Positions 35,170 through 44,195 are shown, numbered from the stretch's first letter. The stretch: 64,000 nucleotides of DNA from Bacteroidales bacterium UBA6377 (GCA_002438805.1 DJQV01000012.1:33468-97467), one strand, 5' to 3'. Numbers and translations: made by a program. Notes: generated from the sequence alone by a model not told the origin.

Positions 35170-35988
35170 TTATTGGGTGAGGGTCGAAGTAATATGGAAG
35201 CAGTGCTCTTTGCGCTCATATTTGACCAGACATCTTCCGGCCTTCTTCTGGTCGCGCAGCACCTCTCCGAGCACCTTGGTCAGTTCGTACGGCTGCATGA
35301 ATGCTTCCGTCTCGTCCTCGCTCCAATAGCGTGTGTAGGTGATGTCGAATGTCGTGGCGTAGCAGTGCGCTGAGTTGTCGCTGGCGTTGGGATTTCCGCT
35401 GCGGCGCAGTCTCTTGACATCTTCCTCCGTGCGAAGGAGTGAAGATACCACCAGCTTGTAGTCAAGCAGTTTTTTTGCGGCGAGAGAGTCCTTGAATGCC
35501 TTGCCTATGGCGTCGAGTTCATCAGCCGCGCCTCTGGTCAGGTATGGCATCGAGTACTTGAGGTCATCGACCACATAATAGTCGTTGTCCGTTATGTGGA
35601 CCAGTCCTGACATGTTTTCAACTTCCGATCTTGTCTGCGGGATTGTCTGGAGCCCGATTTTCCTTGCCACCTCAAGGTGTGCGGGGTTGAGATCAGCGAA
35701 TATTGTGGCGTATTTCAGCCTTTTGCCATAGTAGATGATCTCCTTTGCATGTGGCTCTCCTGTACCGTCCACATCGTCACCCGGAACATCTGCGGCAGAT
35801 GACTCTTCTTCAATCTGCGCCTCCATATCGGCGTCTGCCTTTTCCTCACCTTTCTCTTCGGCGGAAATCTTCTGCTCTGTCTGGATATCATTATCCCTGT
35901 TGCGGGTTCCCCCGACCAGAAGGCCGACAAGGAAACCCGCAATAAAAGGGATTATCAGTATGAGCAGTCCTTTGTAGCTCTTTTTCAT
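35170..35988 (-). CDS. DUF5715 protein, resembling M15 D,D-carboxypeptidases
   Basis: A membrane-anchored 272-residue protein: one N-terminal helix (about 8-28), an acidic linker (about 30-80, many Glu and Asp) and a globular domain. Within the domain SSLLRTEEDV is followed by SAHCYATTFDIT, with His208 and Asp215 spaced exactly as in the SxHxxGxAxD motif of M15 peptidases, and EHCFHI with Glu261, His262 and His265 near the third zinc ligand. Peptidoglycan D,D-carboxypeptidase activity is therefore plausible but unproven. It is last in the gcv transcript by position (3 nt after gcvPB), perhaps by chance. Confidence 0.7.
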   Translation of the reverse strand: MKKSYKGLLILIIPFIAGFLVGLLVGGTRNRDNDIQTEQKISAEEKGEEKADADMEAQIEEESSAADVPGDDVDGTGEPHAKEIIYYGKRLKYATIFADLNPAHLEVARKIGLQTIPQTRSEVENMSGLVHITDNDYYVVDDLKYSMPYLTRGAADELDAIGKAFKDSLAAKKLLDYKLVVSSLLRTEEDVKRLRRSGNPNASDNSAHCYATTFDITYTRYWSEDETEAFMQPYELTKVLGEVLRDQKKAGRCLVKYERKEHCFHITSTLTQ

Positions 35989-35991
35989 CTT

Positions 35992-37368
35992 CTACGCTTC
36001 GTATCTGACTATCGGCTGTCTGGCTGCACGCGTCTCGTCCGGACGCCCTATAGGCGTGCTGTGCGGGGCTGAGTGGAGCAGTTCAGGATCTGAAGCAGCC
36101 TCCCCTGCTATCTTGCGCATCACATCTATGAACGCGTCCAGGGTCTCAAGAGACTCGGTCTCGGTAGGCTCGATCATGATGGCCTGATGGAAAAGCAGCG
36201 GGAAATAGATGGTCGGGGCATGGAATCCGTAGTCCAGAAGGCGCTTGGCGACATCAAGGGTGCTGACCCCGTTCGGCTCAAGAAGCCCGTCGAACACGAA
36301 CTCATGCTTGCATACTGTCTTGATCGGCAGCCTGTAGCAGTCCTTCAGGCTCTCTTTTATGTAGTTGGCTCCAAGAGTTGCAAGCTTGCCGGCCATTTTG
36401 ATATGCTCTTTGCCGAGGCTCAGGATATAGGCATAAGCCCTCAGGATCACCCCGAAGTTGCCGTGGAATCCGCTTACGCGAGGTATGTCCACGAATTTGA
36501 CCAGACGTTCAGCCACGCCGACAGGGCCGCTTCCCGGTCCGCCGCCGCCGTGAGGAGTCGCGAATGTCTTGTGGAGATTTAGGTGCATGATGTCGAACCC
36601 CATATCTCCCGGGCGTACCACTCCGAGGAGCGGATTCATGTTGGCCCCGTCATAATAGAGCAGACCTCCGCAATCGTGCACAAGTTCGGCAATCTCCTTG
36701 ATGTCGCGCTCGAAAAGACCGAGGGTGTTGGGGTTGGTCATCATGATGCCGGCGATGTCGTCACCGAGCAGCGGCTTGAGATCCTCCACGTCCACAAGTC
36801 CGTCAGCCTTGGATTTGACGACCACTATCTCCAGGCCGCAGACTGCCGCCGAGGCCGGGTTGGTGCCGTGCGCACTGTCCGGGACAATCACTTTTTTGCG
36901 CGCGAAGTCCCCGCGGCTGAAGTGATATTCTCTCATAAGCATCAGTCCTGTCAACTCTCCATGCGCACCTGCACAAGGGAGGAATGTGAATTTCTTCATT
37001 CCCGTGATCGCGCAGAGCGCCTTGTCGATGCCCTCAAGCACTTCTTCCGCACCTTTGACCGTATCGGAAGGCTGGAGCGGATGAAGGCCTGCAAAGCCGG
37101 GCATGGCGGCAATCTCCTCATTGATCTTAGGGTTGTATTTCATGGTACATGAGCCGAGCGGGTAGAATCCGGTATCCACGCCGAAATTCATCTGGCTCAA
37201 GTTGGTATAGTGGCGGACCACATCCGGCTCGCTGACTTCGGGCAGTTTGAGTTCCGACCGCCTCCAGACTTTTCCTTCAGAAGGGATGGTGCAGTCCGTC
37301 TCGGGAAGCGAATACCCGGTCCTTCCGGGACGCGAGAGCTCGAATATGAGTTTGTCGTAGTATTTCAT
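35992..37368 (-). CDS. gcvPB: Glycine decarboxylase P-protein subunit 2
   Basis: PLP-carrying half of the split glycine dehydrogenase (glycine + lipoyl-H to CO2 + aminomethyl-H). The lysine for PLP sits in [18 protein letters not shown], and [31 protein letters not shown] and VRPGDMGFD are family hallmarks. 458 aa. Second of the two P genes, 2 nt after gcvPA; the split arrangement is usual in this phylum. Confidence 0.96.
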   Translation of the reverse strand: MKYYDKLIFELSRPGRTGYSLPETDCTIPSEGKVWRRSELKLPEVSEPDVVRHYTNLSQMNFGVDTGFYPLGSCTMKYNPKINEEIAAMPGFAGLHPLQPSDTVKGAEEVLEGIDKALCAITGMKKFTFLPCAGAHGELTGLMLMREYHFSRGDFARKKVIVPDSAHGTNPASAAVCGLEIVVVKSKADGLVDVEDLKPLLGDDIAGIMMTNPNTLGLFERDIKEIAELVHDCGGLLYYDGANMNPLLGVVRPGDMGFDIMHLNLHKTFATPHGGGGPGSGPVGVAERLVKFVDIPRVSGFHGNFGVILRAYAYILSLGKEHIKMAGKLATLGANYIKESLKDCYRLPIKTVCKHEFVFDGLLEPNGVSTLDVAKRLLDYGFHAPTIYFPLLFHQAIMIEPTETESLETLDAFIDVMRKIAGEAASDPELLHSAPHSTPIGRPDETRAARQPIVRYEA

Positions 37369-37370
37369 TG

Positions 37371-38675
37371 TCAGAGAGCTTTAACGATTTCCACTATCCT
37401 GTCAATTTCTTCCGCCCCGTGCTTTTCGGTGACGCAGAAAGTCACGTATCCTTCTTCTGTCTGCAGGGCAGCGAAATATCCTGCATCAAGCAGTGCTTTC
37501 TGCAGCTTATCAACCGGGCAGAGCGGCTTCAGCACGAATTCCTTCAGGAAATCGCCTTCGAAGACTTTCTCGAACTTGCCTGTCTTCAACAGACCATCGT
37601 ACAGGCGATGCGCTCCTGCGTACGAAAGCTCGTTCACCCGGCGGAGGCCTTCCGGTCCCATGAGTGAGAGGTAGACCGTGCACCAGAGTGCCATCAGCGA
37701 CTCGTTTGAGCAGATGTTGGAGGTCGCCTTCTCACGGCGTATATGTTGCTCTCTTGCCTGTAGGGTAAGGACATAGCAGCGCTTTCCGGATGCGTCCTCT
37801 GTCTGGCCGACTATCCTTCCCGGAAGTTTGCGCATCAGGTCGGCCTTGCAGGCCATGAACCCTACATAAGGTCCGCCGTAGCAGAGGGGAATTCCGAGAG
37901 ACTGCCCGTCCCCGACGGCTATGTCCGCACCCCATTCCGCGGGGCTTTTCAGCACGGCAAGCGCAGACGGGTCGCAGTATTCGACCAGTAACCCACCCAG
38001 GGAGTGGACGAGGTCCGAGAGTCCAGTGTGGTCTTCGATGACCCCATATCGGTTGATGGACGGGACGATGACCCCGGCAAGATCAAGCACACCTTCCGCG
38101 ACGGTCTCCGCGACGTTGCGGCACACGACCACGTTGATGCCGGCATATTTGGCGTATGTCCTGATCGTGTCGAGCACGTTTGGAAGCAGGGACTCGGCCA
38201 CTACAACGGAATTGCGCTTCCTCGTGCTGGCAACGCACATCCTCATGGCTTCGGCGGCAGCGGTAGGGCCGTCGTACATGGAGGCGTTGGCGCAGTCAAG
38301 CCCGGTGAGGTTGCATATCATGCTCTGCCACTCGAAGATGTAGCGCAATGTGCCCTGGGAAATCTCGCACTGGTAGGGGGTATAGGCGGTAAGGAACTCG
38401 CTGCGTGAGGTGATATACGGGATGACGGCAGGAGTGTAGTGGTCGTAGGCTCCCTGGCCCACGAAGACCTTGAGTTTGGAGTTCTTCGATGCAAGGGATT
38501 CGAAATAGTCGCGGACCTGCTGTTCGCTCATCGCTGAAGGCAGGTCGTACTCTCCTCTGAAGATGAACTCGGGCGGAACATCAGAATAGAGGCCGTCAAG
38601 ACTTGAGACCCCTATCCTGTTGAGCATCACCCGTATATCTTCCTCGGTCTGGGGAAAATAACAGAATTTTGCCAT
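37371..38675 (-). CDS. gcvPA: Glycine decarboxylase P-protein subunit 1
   Basis: The other half of the P-protein, forming the heterodimeric glycine decarboxylase with GcvPB. It begins [18 protein letters not shown] and contains [50 protein letters not shown] and [10 protein letters not shown], all typical. 434 aa. The PLP lysine is not in this subunit, as expected. 6 nt after gcvH. Confidence 0.96.
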   Translation of the reverse strand: MAKFCYFPQTEEDIRVMLNRIGVSSLDGLYSDVPPEFIFRGEYDLPSAMSEQQVRDYFESLASKNSKLKVFVGQGAYDHYTPAVIPYITSRSEFLTAYTPYQCEISQGTLRYIFEWQSMICNLTGLDCANASMYDGPTAAAEAMRMCVASTRKRNSVVVAESLLPNVLDTIRTYAKYAGINVVVCRNVAETVAEGVLDLAGVIVPSINRYGVIEDHTGLSDLVHSLGGLLVEYCDPSALAVLKSPAEWGADIAVGDGQSLGIPLCYGGPYVGFMACKADLMRKLPGRIVGQTEDASGKRCYVLTLQAREQHIRREKATSNICSNESLMALWCTVYLSLMGPEGLRRVNELSYAGAHRLYDGLLKTGKFEKVFEGDFLKEFVLKPLCPVDKLQKALLDAGYFAALQTEEGYVTFCVTEKHGAEEIDRIVEIVKAL

Positions 38676-38681
38676 ATTTGA

Positions 38682-39059
38682 TCACTCTGTAGCCTTTGCG
38701 TATGCTGCGGCGTTCATAAGCGAGTCGAGCTCGGATGTGTCGGACATCTCGATTTTGATGATCCATGCCTTGTAAGGATCCTCGTTGATGAGCTCCGGCT
38801 TGTCTTCCAGCTCTTCATTGCGTGCTACGACTTTGCCTGAGACAGGGGTAATGAGCTCACTTGAGGCTTTGACGCTCTCAAGGGCGCCGAAATCCTCCCC
38901 GGCTCCGAACTCGTCGTCGATGTCAGGCATATCGACATAAGTGATGTCCCCCATTTCGCTCTGCGCGAAGTCGGAAACGCCAATGATGGCCACGTTGCCA
39001 TCGACTTTCACCCATTCGTGTGACTCGCTGTACAGGAGTCCGTCAACAATTTTGCTCAT
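38682..39059 (-). CDS. gcvH: Glycine cleavage system H protein
   Basis: Lipoylated carrier that shuttles the aminomethyl group between P-, T- and L-proteins. The lipoyl lysine is Lys64 in ALESVKASSEL; HEWVKVDGNVAIIGVSDFAQ and DPYKAWIIKIEM flank it as in all GcvH. 125 aa. Its start overlaps the gcvT stop by one base. Confidence 0.97.
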   Translation of the reverse strand: MSKIVDGLLYSESHEWVKVDGNVAIIGVSDFAQSEMGDITYVDMPDIDDEFGAGEDFGALESVKASSELITPVSGKVVARNEELEDKPELINEDPYKAWIIKIEMSDTSELDSLMNAAAYAKATE

Positions 39060-40162
39060 TACTTCTTGTATTTTGTTTGATAAAATCTCTTCTTGACCAC
39101 TGTCCCTTCAAAGCGTTTTTTCCGGATTGCAACATAGAGCGTGGTGCCCAGGGCCGAACAGGCTGCGTCCACCAGGGCGAAGCAGATGCTCTTCCCGAGG
39201 GTGATGGAGTGATAGCCGGTGGTCACGACTCCTACTACGGTGCCGTCAGCGGTCTCCACCGGATATCCGGCTCGGGGGATGGCCTTGTCGTGAAGTTCTA
39301 TTCCGACCAGTTTCTCTGCCGTGCCCTCGCTCTTCTGTCTGGCAAGAGCCTCTTTGCCGATGAATTCCTCCTTGTCCATTTTGCAGAACATCCCAAGACC
39401 CGCCATGACCGGGCTGATCTCCGGAGTCAATTCATCGCCGTAGAGTGGAAGACCCGCCTCGAAACGGAGAGTGTCACGGCAGCCGAGTCCGCATGGCTGC
39501 ACGCCTGCGGCGAGGAGCTCTTTCCAGAACTTGACAGTCTGCTCGGGCGAGGAGTATATTTCGAACCCGTCCTCCCCGGTGTATCCTGTACGGCTGAGTA
39601 TCACCCTCTTCCCGTCTTTGTGGATGTCACAGAATTCATAGAATCCCAGACAGGCGGCTTCCGGCAGGCCGAGCGCCTTGACGAGCGTCTCTTCAGCCTT
39701 AGGCCCCTGGACTGCGATCTGCCCCCAGTTATCGGACTGGTTGTCGATCTTCACATCGAATCCCGCCGACTGGCTCTTCATCCAGTCATAGTCCTTTCCG
39801 ATATTGGACGCGTTCACGACGAGGAGATAGCTTTGCGGTGCGAACTCCTTGTATACCAGCAGATCATCCACCGTGCCGCCGTCCGGATAGAGCATCATCC
39901 CGTAAAGGATGCCGCCGTCCTTCAGACCGTTGACATCGTTGGTGAATATGTGGTTGACAAAACGCTGCGCATCCGGGCCGCTGATGAAAATCTCCCCCAT
40001 GTGGGAGACATCGAACATCCCGACATTCTCCCGCACTGCGTTGTGCTCATCGATGATGCCCTTGTACTGGATGGGCATGTCATAACCGGCAAACGGGCTC
40101 ATCTTTGCACCGAGGGCAATGTGCTCTCCGTGCAGACAAGTCTTTTTCAACTGTTCGTCCAT
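39059..40162 (-). CDS. gcvT: Glycine cleavage system T protein (aminomethyltransferase)
   Basis: Transfers the methylene group from H-protein to tetrahydrofolate, releasing ammonia. Hallmarks: PFAGYDMPIQYKGIIDEHNAVR at the N-terminus, DVSHMGEIFISG, ILSRTGYTGEDGFEIY, GLGCRDTLRFEAGLPLYGDE (folate-binding region). 367 aa. First of the gcv genes proper; a conserved unknown gene lies 13 nt upstream. Confidence 0.97.
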   Translation of the reverse strand: MDEQLKKTCLHGEHIALGAKMSPFAGYDMPIQYKGIIDEHNAVRENVGMFDVSHMGEIFISGPDAQRFVNHIFTNDVNGLKDGGILYGMMLYPDGGTVDDLLVYKEFAPQSYLLVVNASNIGKDYDWMKSQSAGFDVKIDNQSDNWGQIAVQGPKAEETLVKALGLPEAACLGFYEFCDIHKDGKRVILSRTGYTGEDGFEIYSSPEQTVKFWKELLAAGVQPCGLGCRDTLRFEAGLPLYGDELTPEISPVMAGLGMFCKMDKEEFIGKEALARQKSEGTAEKLVGIELHDKAIPRAGYPVETADGTVVGVVTTGYHSITLGKSICFALVDAACSALGTTLYVAIRKKRFEGTVVKKRFYQTKYKK

Positions 40163-40175
40163 ATCAGATATAGAG

Positions 40176-40640
40176 TTATTTAAGAGTTTCCAGATCCCTT
40201 TTGAGAATCATCTTGGGGTCCATCATCGCCACTTTCTGGAAAAGCCTGACCTGATTGCCCAGGGATAGGTAGACCTTGTCCTCATGCTTGCCTTTCCTCC
40301 ACCATTTGTAGAATCCTACAGGGTCGTTCTCAAACGGTATTTTTGCGAGAATGCCGTTGCTGAAACCGGGATAGTCAATGACGAGCTTGAGGCCCATGAA
40401 TTTTTTGTAGTACTCGGGATCCGCACGGCGAAGTTTGCTCACCAGAGGGTTGAGCACCTCCATGGTATCGACCTGGAGCACCTTATCCTTCACTATCATT
40501 TTGTGAATGCGGACCGGATCGACATTAAGCCAGACTCCCAGCTTGAGAGTCTTAGGCCCGTCCTCCGTGTCAAGCGTGAGTTCGTCCATTGAATAATATA
40601 CCTTTTCAGGGTCGATAGTGTTCGCAGTTTCCGATACCAT
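40176..40640 (-). CDS. Unknown protein, 154 aa, first gene of the gcv transcript
   Basis: I do not recognise this protein. It is soluble, 154 aa, with no signal peptide, helix bundle or metal motif. The order of beta-like stretches (EDGPKTLKLGVWLNVDP, LKLVIDYPGFSNGILAKI) suggests a compact alpha/beta fold, and the C-terminal half is rich in Lys and aromatic residues (FYKWWRKGKHEDKVYL). The start ATG 40640 lies 24 nt after a perfect -7 element and the gene ends 13 nt before gcvT, so it is the promoter-proximal gene of the operon. A link to glycine or one-carbon metabolism is only suggested by position. Confidence 0.75.
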   Translation of the reverse strand: MVSETANTIDPEKVYYSMDELTLDTEDGPKTLKLGVWLNVDPVRIHKMIVKDKVLQVDTMEVLNPLVSKLRRADPEYYKKFMGLKLVIDYPGFSNGILAKIPFENDPVGFYKWWRKGKHEDKVYLSLGNQVRLFQKVAMMDPKMILKRDLETLK

Positions 40641-40663
40641 TTAAACAATTTGGATAATTTTAA

Positions 40664-40671
40664 CAAATATA
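40664..40671 (-). promoter_or_regulatory. Promoter -7 element TATATTTG of the gcv operon
   Basis: Perfect match on the minus strand, 24 nt before ATG 40640. No riboswitch-like structure is visible in the leader, which is too short for a glycine riboswitch. Confidence 0.6.
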
Positions 40672-40696
40672 AGGAAAATTTAAGAAATTTGTAACC

Positions 40697-41290
40697 GTGG
40701 ATATATTAAAAACAGATTTTTCCTTACTTGAGGGTACCTGCTGCTACTGCTCAGCGGAGAGTGCCGCACTTATACGTGCGGCTCTCTCCGATGTGCCCCT
40801 GAGGGCGCTGCATGTTCTCGGCACCGGCGATTACCACTATGTGACCCTGTTTTACCTGGAGAGGATAACCGTCCCCTTTGAGCTTCTGCTCTTTGACCAC
40901 CACCCCGACGACCAGAGGACCGCGTTCGGAGGGGACCTTTTGAGCTGCGGCTCCTGGATGCTGGAAGCCCGTCAGCTGCCCATGCTCAAGGCCGCGTATC
41001 ATATAGGCAGCGTGGAGGATATGCGGGCGGTCCTGCCAGACGCGCTTCCCCTCTACCTGTCCATAGATCTCGATGTCCTCTCGGAAGAGTATATGCACAC
41101 GGACTGGGACCAGGGGACGATGAGCATCGGGGACTTGCTTTCATCACTTGCCCGTGCATGTGACGGACGGGAGATTCTGGGGGTTGACTTGTGCGGAGGG
41201 CTGACCCCGGGACAAGGCGCCAGCCAGAAGGACCTTGCCTTGAATTACAAGGTATATGATGCAGTGGAGGGCTTCTTTCTCCCTTTATAG
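40697..41290 (+). CDS. Compact arginase/agmatinase-fold protein
   Basis: A ureohydrolase-superfamily protein of only 197 aa, about 100 less than normal. All six metal-binding positions are there: His47 (GTGDYH, the GGDHS position), Asp67, His69 and Asp71 (DHHPD, the DAHxD motif) and Asp124 and Asp126 (SIDLDVL, the SxDxD motif). The missing part is the N-terminal sheet and loops that in arginase bind the substrate side chain, so the substrate cannot be arginine by default. Start codon GTG 40697; the closest ATG lies well inside the fold. It overlaps the cardiolipin synthase gene by 6 nt tail to tail. Confidence 0.82.
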   Translation: MDILKTDFSLLEGTCCYCSAESAALIRAALSDVPLRALHVLGTGDYHYVTLFYLERITVPFELLLFDHHPDDQRTAFGGDLLSCGSWMLEARQLPMLKAAYHIGSVEDMRAVLPDALPLYLSIDLDVLSEEYMHTDWDQGTMSIGDLLSSLARACDGREILGVDLCGGLTPGQGASQKDLALNYKVYDAVEGFFLPL

Positions 41291-42691
41291 AAGCGGGGAC
41301 ATCAGCCTCGAGAGCGATTCCATGAACCGGACCGGCCACGGCCTCCCGGCCCATTTCTCGGGATCGACCCTCCATGTGTGCTTCTCGTCTTCGAGGAAGA
41401 TGTGTTTCATATTTTTTGCGAATTCCCGGTCATAGATGAATCCGTTGATCTCGAAATCCTGCTCGTAGCTGCGCACGTCCATGTTCGTCGAGCCTATTGT
41501 CACCACGCGGTCGTCAGAGACTATGGCTTTGGAGTGCATGTACCCGTTTTCGTAGAAGTCCACTTTCACTCCTGCCGTGACGACATCCTTGACATAGGAA
41601 CGCGTCGCGAGAGGCACTATGACGCCCCTGTCTCCCCGGTATGGGATCATGACTCTGACATCTACTCCGGAGAGGGCGGCGTTGCGCAGGGCCAGCAGTA
41701 CAGGTTCTGTCGGGATGAGGTAAGGGGATTGGATGTAGACGTATTCCCGGCTCTGCGCTATCATCTGCACTATGCCCTGCATGATGACCCTCCACTCGTC
41801 CATCGGGCCGGAGGTGGCCACCTGCATCAGGATATTGCCGTCCGCGGGGGCCTGCGGGTAGTATTTCTCGGAGAACAGGGGTTTCTTGGATGAGAACTGC
41901 CAGTCCACCAGGAAGCTGGTCTGCATCTCCGAGACTGCCGGGCCGGTGACGCGTATATGCGTGTCCCTCCACAGCCCTCCCATGATGCCGGTGGAGTAGC
42001 GCTGCGCGATGTTCATGCCGCCGATGTATCCGACGGTTCCGTCTATTACGGCGACTTTACGGTGGTTGCGGTAGTTTGTACTGCTTGATATGAAAGGAAT
42101 CGGGACTTTCAGGAACGGCTGGACCATGACCCCCTCCTGCTTGAGCCGATTGAAAAAGGCTTTGCGCTGCAGGTTGGCCGCGTCGTCATATTGCACACGC
42201 ACTTCCACTCCGGCTCTCGCCTTGTCGATCAGGACACGTGCCGCGAGCTCCCCCACGGGGTCGTCCTCGAATTTGAAGAACTCGAAGTGGATGTGGCTCT
42301 TGGCGTTGCGCATGTCCGTCAGGAGATCTGCGTACATGGTGTCGAAGTTGGTGTAGACTTTCAGATTGTTTCCCGTAAGCGGAAAAGCGAGATTGCAGCC
42401 CCACAGGAGGTTGATGAGATCCTTTTCGGAGGGTTCGGGGCGGCTGCATATCTGCAGCGCGTAGAGTCTGGATGTGTTGGCTTTGAAGCGCCGCAGGTCA
42501 GCATCGCTCACCAGTCGCCTGTTGCGGTTGTCGCGTCCGAAGATGAAATACAGGATGAGCCCTATGCCCGGGAGGAACAGCAGCACCATTATCCAGGCTA
42601 TCGTGCGCAGCGGGTGGCGGTTCTCGGAGATCATCATCACGATGACGCTGAGAAGCACCAGAAAGAAGACAAGGCTCCACCAGAGGCTCAT
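41285..42691 (-). CDS. cls: Cardiolipin synthase (phospholipase D family)
   Basis: Condenses two phosphatidylglycerols, or PG with another lipid, to cardiolipin at the inner membrane. Two N-terminal helices (about 1-60) precede two HKD motifs: HRKVAVIDGTVGYIGGMN and HSKAIVSDDRVVTIGSTNMD. 468 aa, full length. It follows a CDP-alcohol phosphatidyltransferase gene by 12 nt; the two are surely an operon for phospholipid synthesis. Confidence 0.95.
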   Translation of the reverse strand: MSLWWSLVFFLVLLSVIVMMISENRHPLRTIAWIMVLLFLPGIGLILYFIFGRDNRNRRLVSDADLRRFKANTSRLYALQICSRPEPSEKDLINLLWGCNLAFPLTGNNLKVYTNFDTMYADLLTDMRNAKSHIHFEFFKFEDDPVGELAARVLIDKARAGVEVRVQYDDAANLQRKAFFNRLKQEGVMVQPFLKVPIPFISSSTNYRNHRKVAVIDGTVGYIGGMNIAQRYSTGIMGGLWRDTHIRVTGPAVSEMQTSFLVDWQFSSKKPLFSEKYYPQAPADGNILMQVATSGPMDEWRVIMQGIVQMIAQSREYVYIQSPYLIPTEPVLLALRNAALSGVDVRVMIPYRGDRGVIVPLATRSYVKDVVTAGVKVDFYENGYMHSKAIVSDDRVVTIGSTNMDVRSYEQDFEINGFIYDREFAKNMKHIFLEDEKHTWRVDPEKWAGRPWPVRFMESLSRLMSPLL

Positions 42692-42703
42692 CCGTGTAGT
42701 CTT

Positions 42704-43399
42704 TTATTTCTTGGGATCCATCTTCGAGTACTTGGCTGCATCGGAGAATATTGTCACCAGATACATCAGGGCCAGGATGACTATCATGCCGACGGCTACG
42801 AAGTCAAGGGCCTTCATGCCGAAGTCGTAGCCGAAAACGTGGTAATCCCTGCGGAATTCAGAGAGCGGTCTGATGAATATGAACAGGGTGTTGACAATTA
42901 TCATTATGACCCTGAACTCGGTAGGCCCCAACTTGGCGTAGGTGAGTCGGAATTCGCTCTTCAGATGTGCGTTGACGCTGACGTTGATGGTCATCAGCAG
43001 GTAGAGCACCAGGACGGCCAGAGCCAGGGAAGGGTTGACCATAAGTCCTGACAGTCCAGCGCCTATGAACATCATGCTCTCGTTGATGCAGTCTACTGTA
43101 TGGTCCAGATAATAGCCGTAGATGGGGCGCTGCTTGTTGCGTACTCTTGCCAGGGTGCCGTCAAGCGAGTCCCCGTACCAGTTGACAAGCAGGCCGAATG
43201 AGGAAAGCCATAGGAAGTCGATATTCTTCTTGGTAAGCACGAAGCCGGTGGCAATTATCAGTGCTCCGATGAAGCCGATGCCCGTCAAGATGTCCGATGT
43301 CATCCATTTAGGTTGCCTCACGGCCAACCATACAAGGGCTTTTTTCTCCACTCCGTTGAGCAGGGAAGTCTGGATTCTTGTAGCTTGTTTCGTTTCCAT
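42704..43399 (-). CDS. CDP-alcohol phosphatidyltransferase family protein
   Basis: Integral membrane enzyme that moves a phosphatidyl group from CDP-diacylglycerol to an alcohol. The catalytic pattern D-x2-DG-x2-AR-x(8-9)-G-x3-D-x3-D is complete (DSLDGTLAR ... GYYLDHTVD). About six helices, 231 aa. The alcohol (glycerol phosphate, inositol or another) cannot be read from sequence; with cardiolipin synthase next door, phosphatidylglycerol-phosphate synthesis is plausible but the sequence is not a typical PgsA. Confidence 0.88.
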   Translation of the reverse strand: METKQATRIQTSLLNGVEKKALVWLAVRQPKWMTSDILTGIGFIGALIIATGFVLTKKNIDFLWLSSFGLLVNWYGDSLDGTLARVRNKQRPIYGYYLDHTVDCINESMMFIGAGLSGLMVNPSLALAVLVLYLLMTINVSVNAHLKSEFRLTYAKLGPTEFRVIMIIVNTLFIFIRPLSEFRRDYHVFGYDFGMKALDFVAVGMIVILALMYLVTIFSDAAKYSKMDPKK

Positions 43400-43427
43400 A
43401 TTATAGTGTCTTATCTTAATCAGACTT

Positions 43428-43435
43428 CAAAGATA
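43428..43435 (-). promoter_or_regulatory. Promoter -7 element TATCTTTG for the CDP-alcohol transferase-cls operon
   Basis: Perfect match on the minus strand, 28 nt before ATG 43399. Confidence 0.55.
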
Positions 43436-43519
43436 AGTCATATTTTTTGAAAAACTGAAACCGGATGCCTCCATGGTAATCAAAATGACAGTTTTTGATG
43501 CTTCGTACAAGTCAGGTTA

Positions 43520-43561
43520 TAAAAAGAACAGCCCCCTTTCGGAAAATCTGAAAGGGGGCTG
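43520..43561 (-). terminator. Terminator of tRNA-Cys
   Basis: Perfect 12-bp hairpin CAGCCCCCTTTC (minus-strand order; 43550-43561) / GAAAGGGGGCTG (43529-43540), followed by TTCTTTTT. It begins directly after the encoded CCA. Confidence 0.9.
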
Positions 43562-43635
43562 TGGAGGTGCGTAGCGGAATCGAACCACTGTGACAGGTTT
43601 TGCAGACCTGCGCCTGACCACTCGGCCAACGCACC
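43562..43635 (-). tRNA. tRNA-Cys (anticodon GCA), CCA encoded
   Basis: Minus strand: acceptor GGTGCGT/ACGCACC, anticodon stem CAGGT/ACCTG around CTGCAAA, T-arm AGTGG-TTCGATT-CCGCT, discriminator T and an encoded CCA (43562-43564). Confidence 0.96.
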
Positions 43636-43646
43636 GTTCGGGAATG

Positions 43647-43676
43647 CAAATATACGCCAATTTCCCGAATCCGCAA
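43647..43676 (-). promoter_or_regulatory. Promoter of tRNA-Cys: TTG, 19-nt spacer, TATATTTG
   Basis: TTG (complement of 43674-43676) and a perfect TATATTTG (43647-43654), 11 nt before the tRNA 5' end. Confidence 0.75.
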
Positions 43677-43699
43677 GGCCTGGATATGGAAATGTTTTG

Positions 43700-43707
43700 T
43701 ATATTTG
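43700..43707 (+). promoter_or_regulatory. Promoter -7 element TATATTTG for the plug lipoprotein-HAD pair
   Basis: Perfect TAnnTTTG, 23 nt before ATG 43731. Confidence 0.6.
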
Positions 43708-43730
43708 AAGAACACAAAAGACTGCCTTAT

Positions 43731-44195
43731 ATGAACAGAAACATACTTTACGCTGCGGCCGTCCTGCTGGCCGTCTCCTGCAGCACCTCTTACAGGGCCG
43801 CCGACAACGCTCAAGGAGCGGATGCCGGCGAGGAATACGTCAACATCGGATACGGGCGTGTCAAGAAGAAGGACTCCGCTTCATCCATCTCGAGCATAAA
43901 AGTCAGGCGAGGCTCCGGCTATAGTGACATATATGAGTATCTCAAGGGGCGGGTTTCCGGACTCGTTGTCAACGGGACTTCAATTTCGATCCGCGGAATC
44001 AACTCGATAATGGGGAGCAATGAGCCGCTGATTCTCGTGGACAACATTGAGATGGACGACATCAGCCATATCCAGCCTGACATGGTGGAAAGGGTCGATG
44101 TACTCAAGGACGCCTCCTCTACGGCGCTCTATGGCGTACGTGGAGCCAACGGAGTGATACTCATAACAACCCGTAAATCCCTTGACGACAAATGA
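43731..44195 (+). CDS. Lipoprotein consisting only of a TonB-receptor plug domain
   Basis: A 154-residue protein: signal peptide with lipobox (LLAVSC, Cys17), a linker with GEEYVNIGYGRVKKKDSASS, then a complete plug domain as in SusC-type receptors: SIRGINSIMGSNEPLILVDN, VERVDVLKDASSTALYGVRG and NGVILITTRK. In a normal receptor the plug is followed by a 22-strand barrel; here the gene stops after the plug and the next gene (4-nt overlap) is a HAD phosphatase. There is no frameshifted barrel remnant downstream. Function unknown; it could bind a receptor, a polymer or another plug partner. Confidence 0.85.
   Translation: MNRNILYAAAVLLAVSCSTSYRAADNAQGADAGEEYVNIGYGRVKKKDSASSISSIKVRRGSGYSDIYEYLKGRVSGLVVNGTSISIRGINSIMGSNEPLILVDNIEMDDISHIQPDMVERVDVLKDASSTALYGVRGANGVILITTRKSLDDK

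Noticed and set aside
40641..40696. Possible glycine riboswitch before the gcv operon
   Set aside because: The whole divergent gap is 56 nt and the promoter lies in it, leaving a leader of under 25 nt, too small for the aptamer.
43450..43496. Inverted repeat AAAAACTG / CAGTTTTT
   Set aside because: Only 8 bp, AT-rich and 31 nt apart; the clear terminator for tRNA-Cys lies just beyond it, so no function can be supported.
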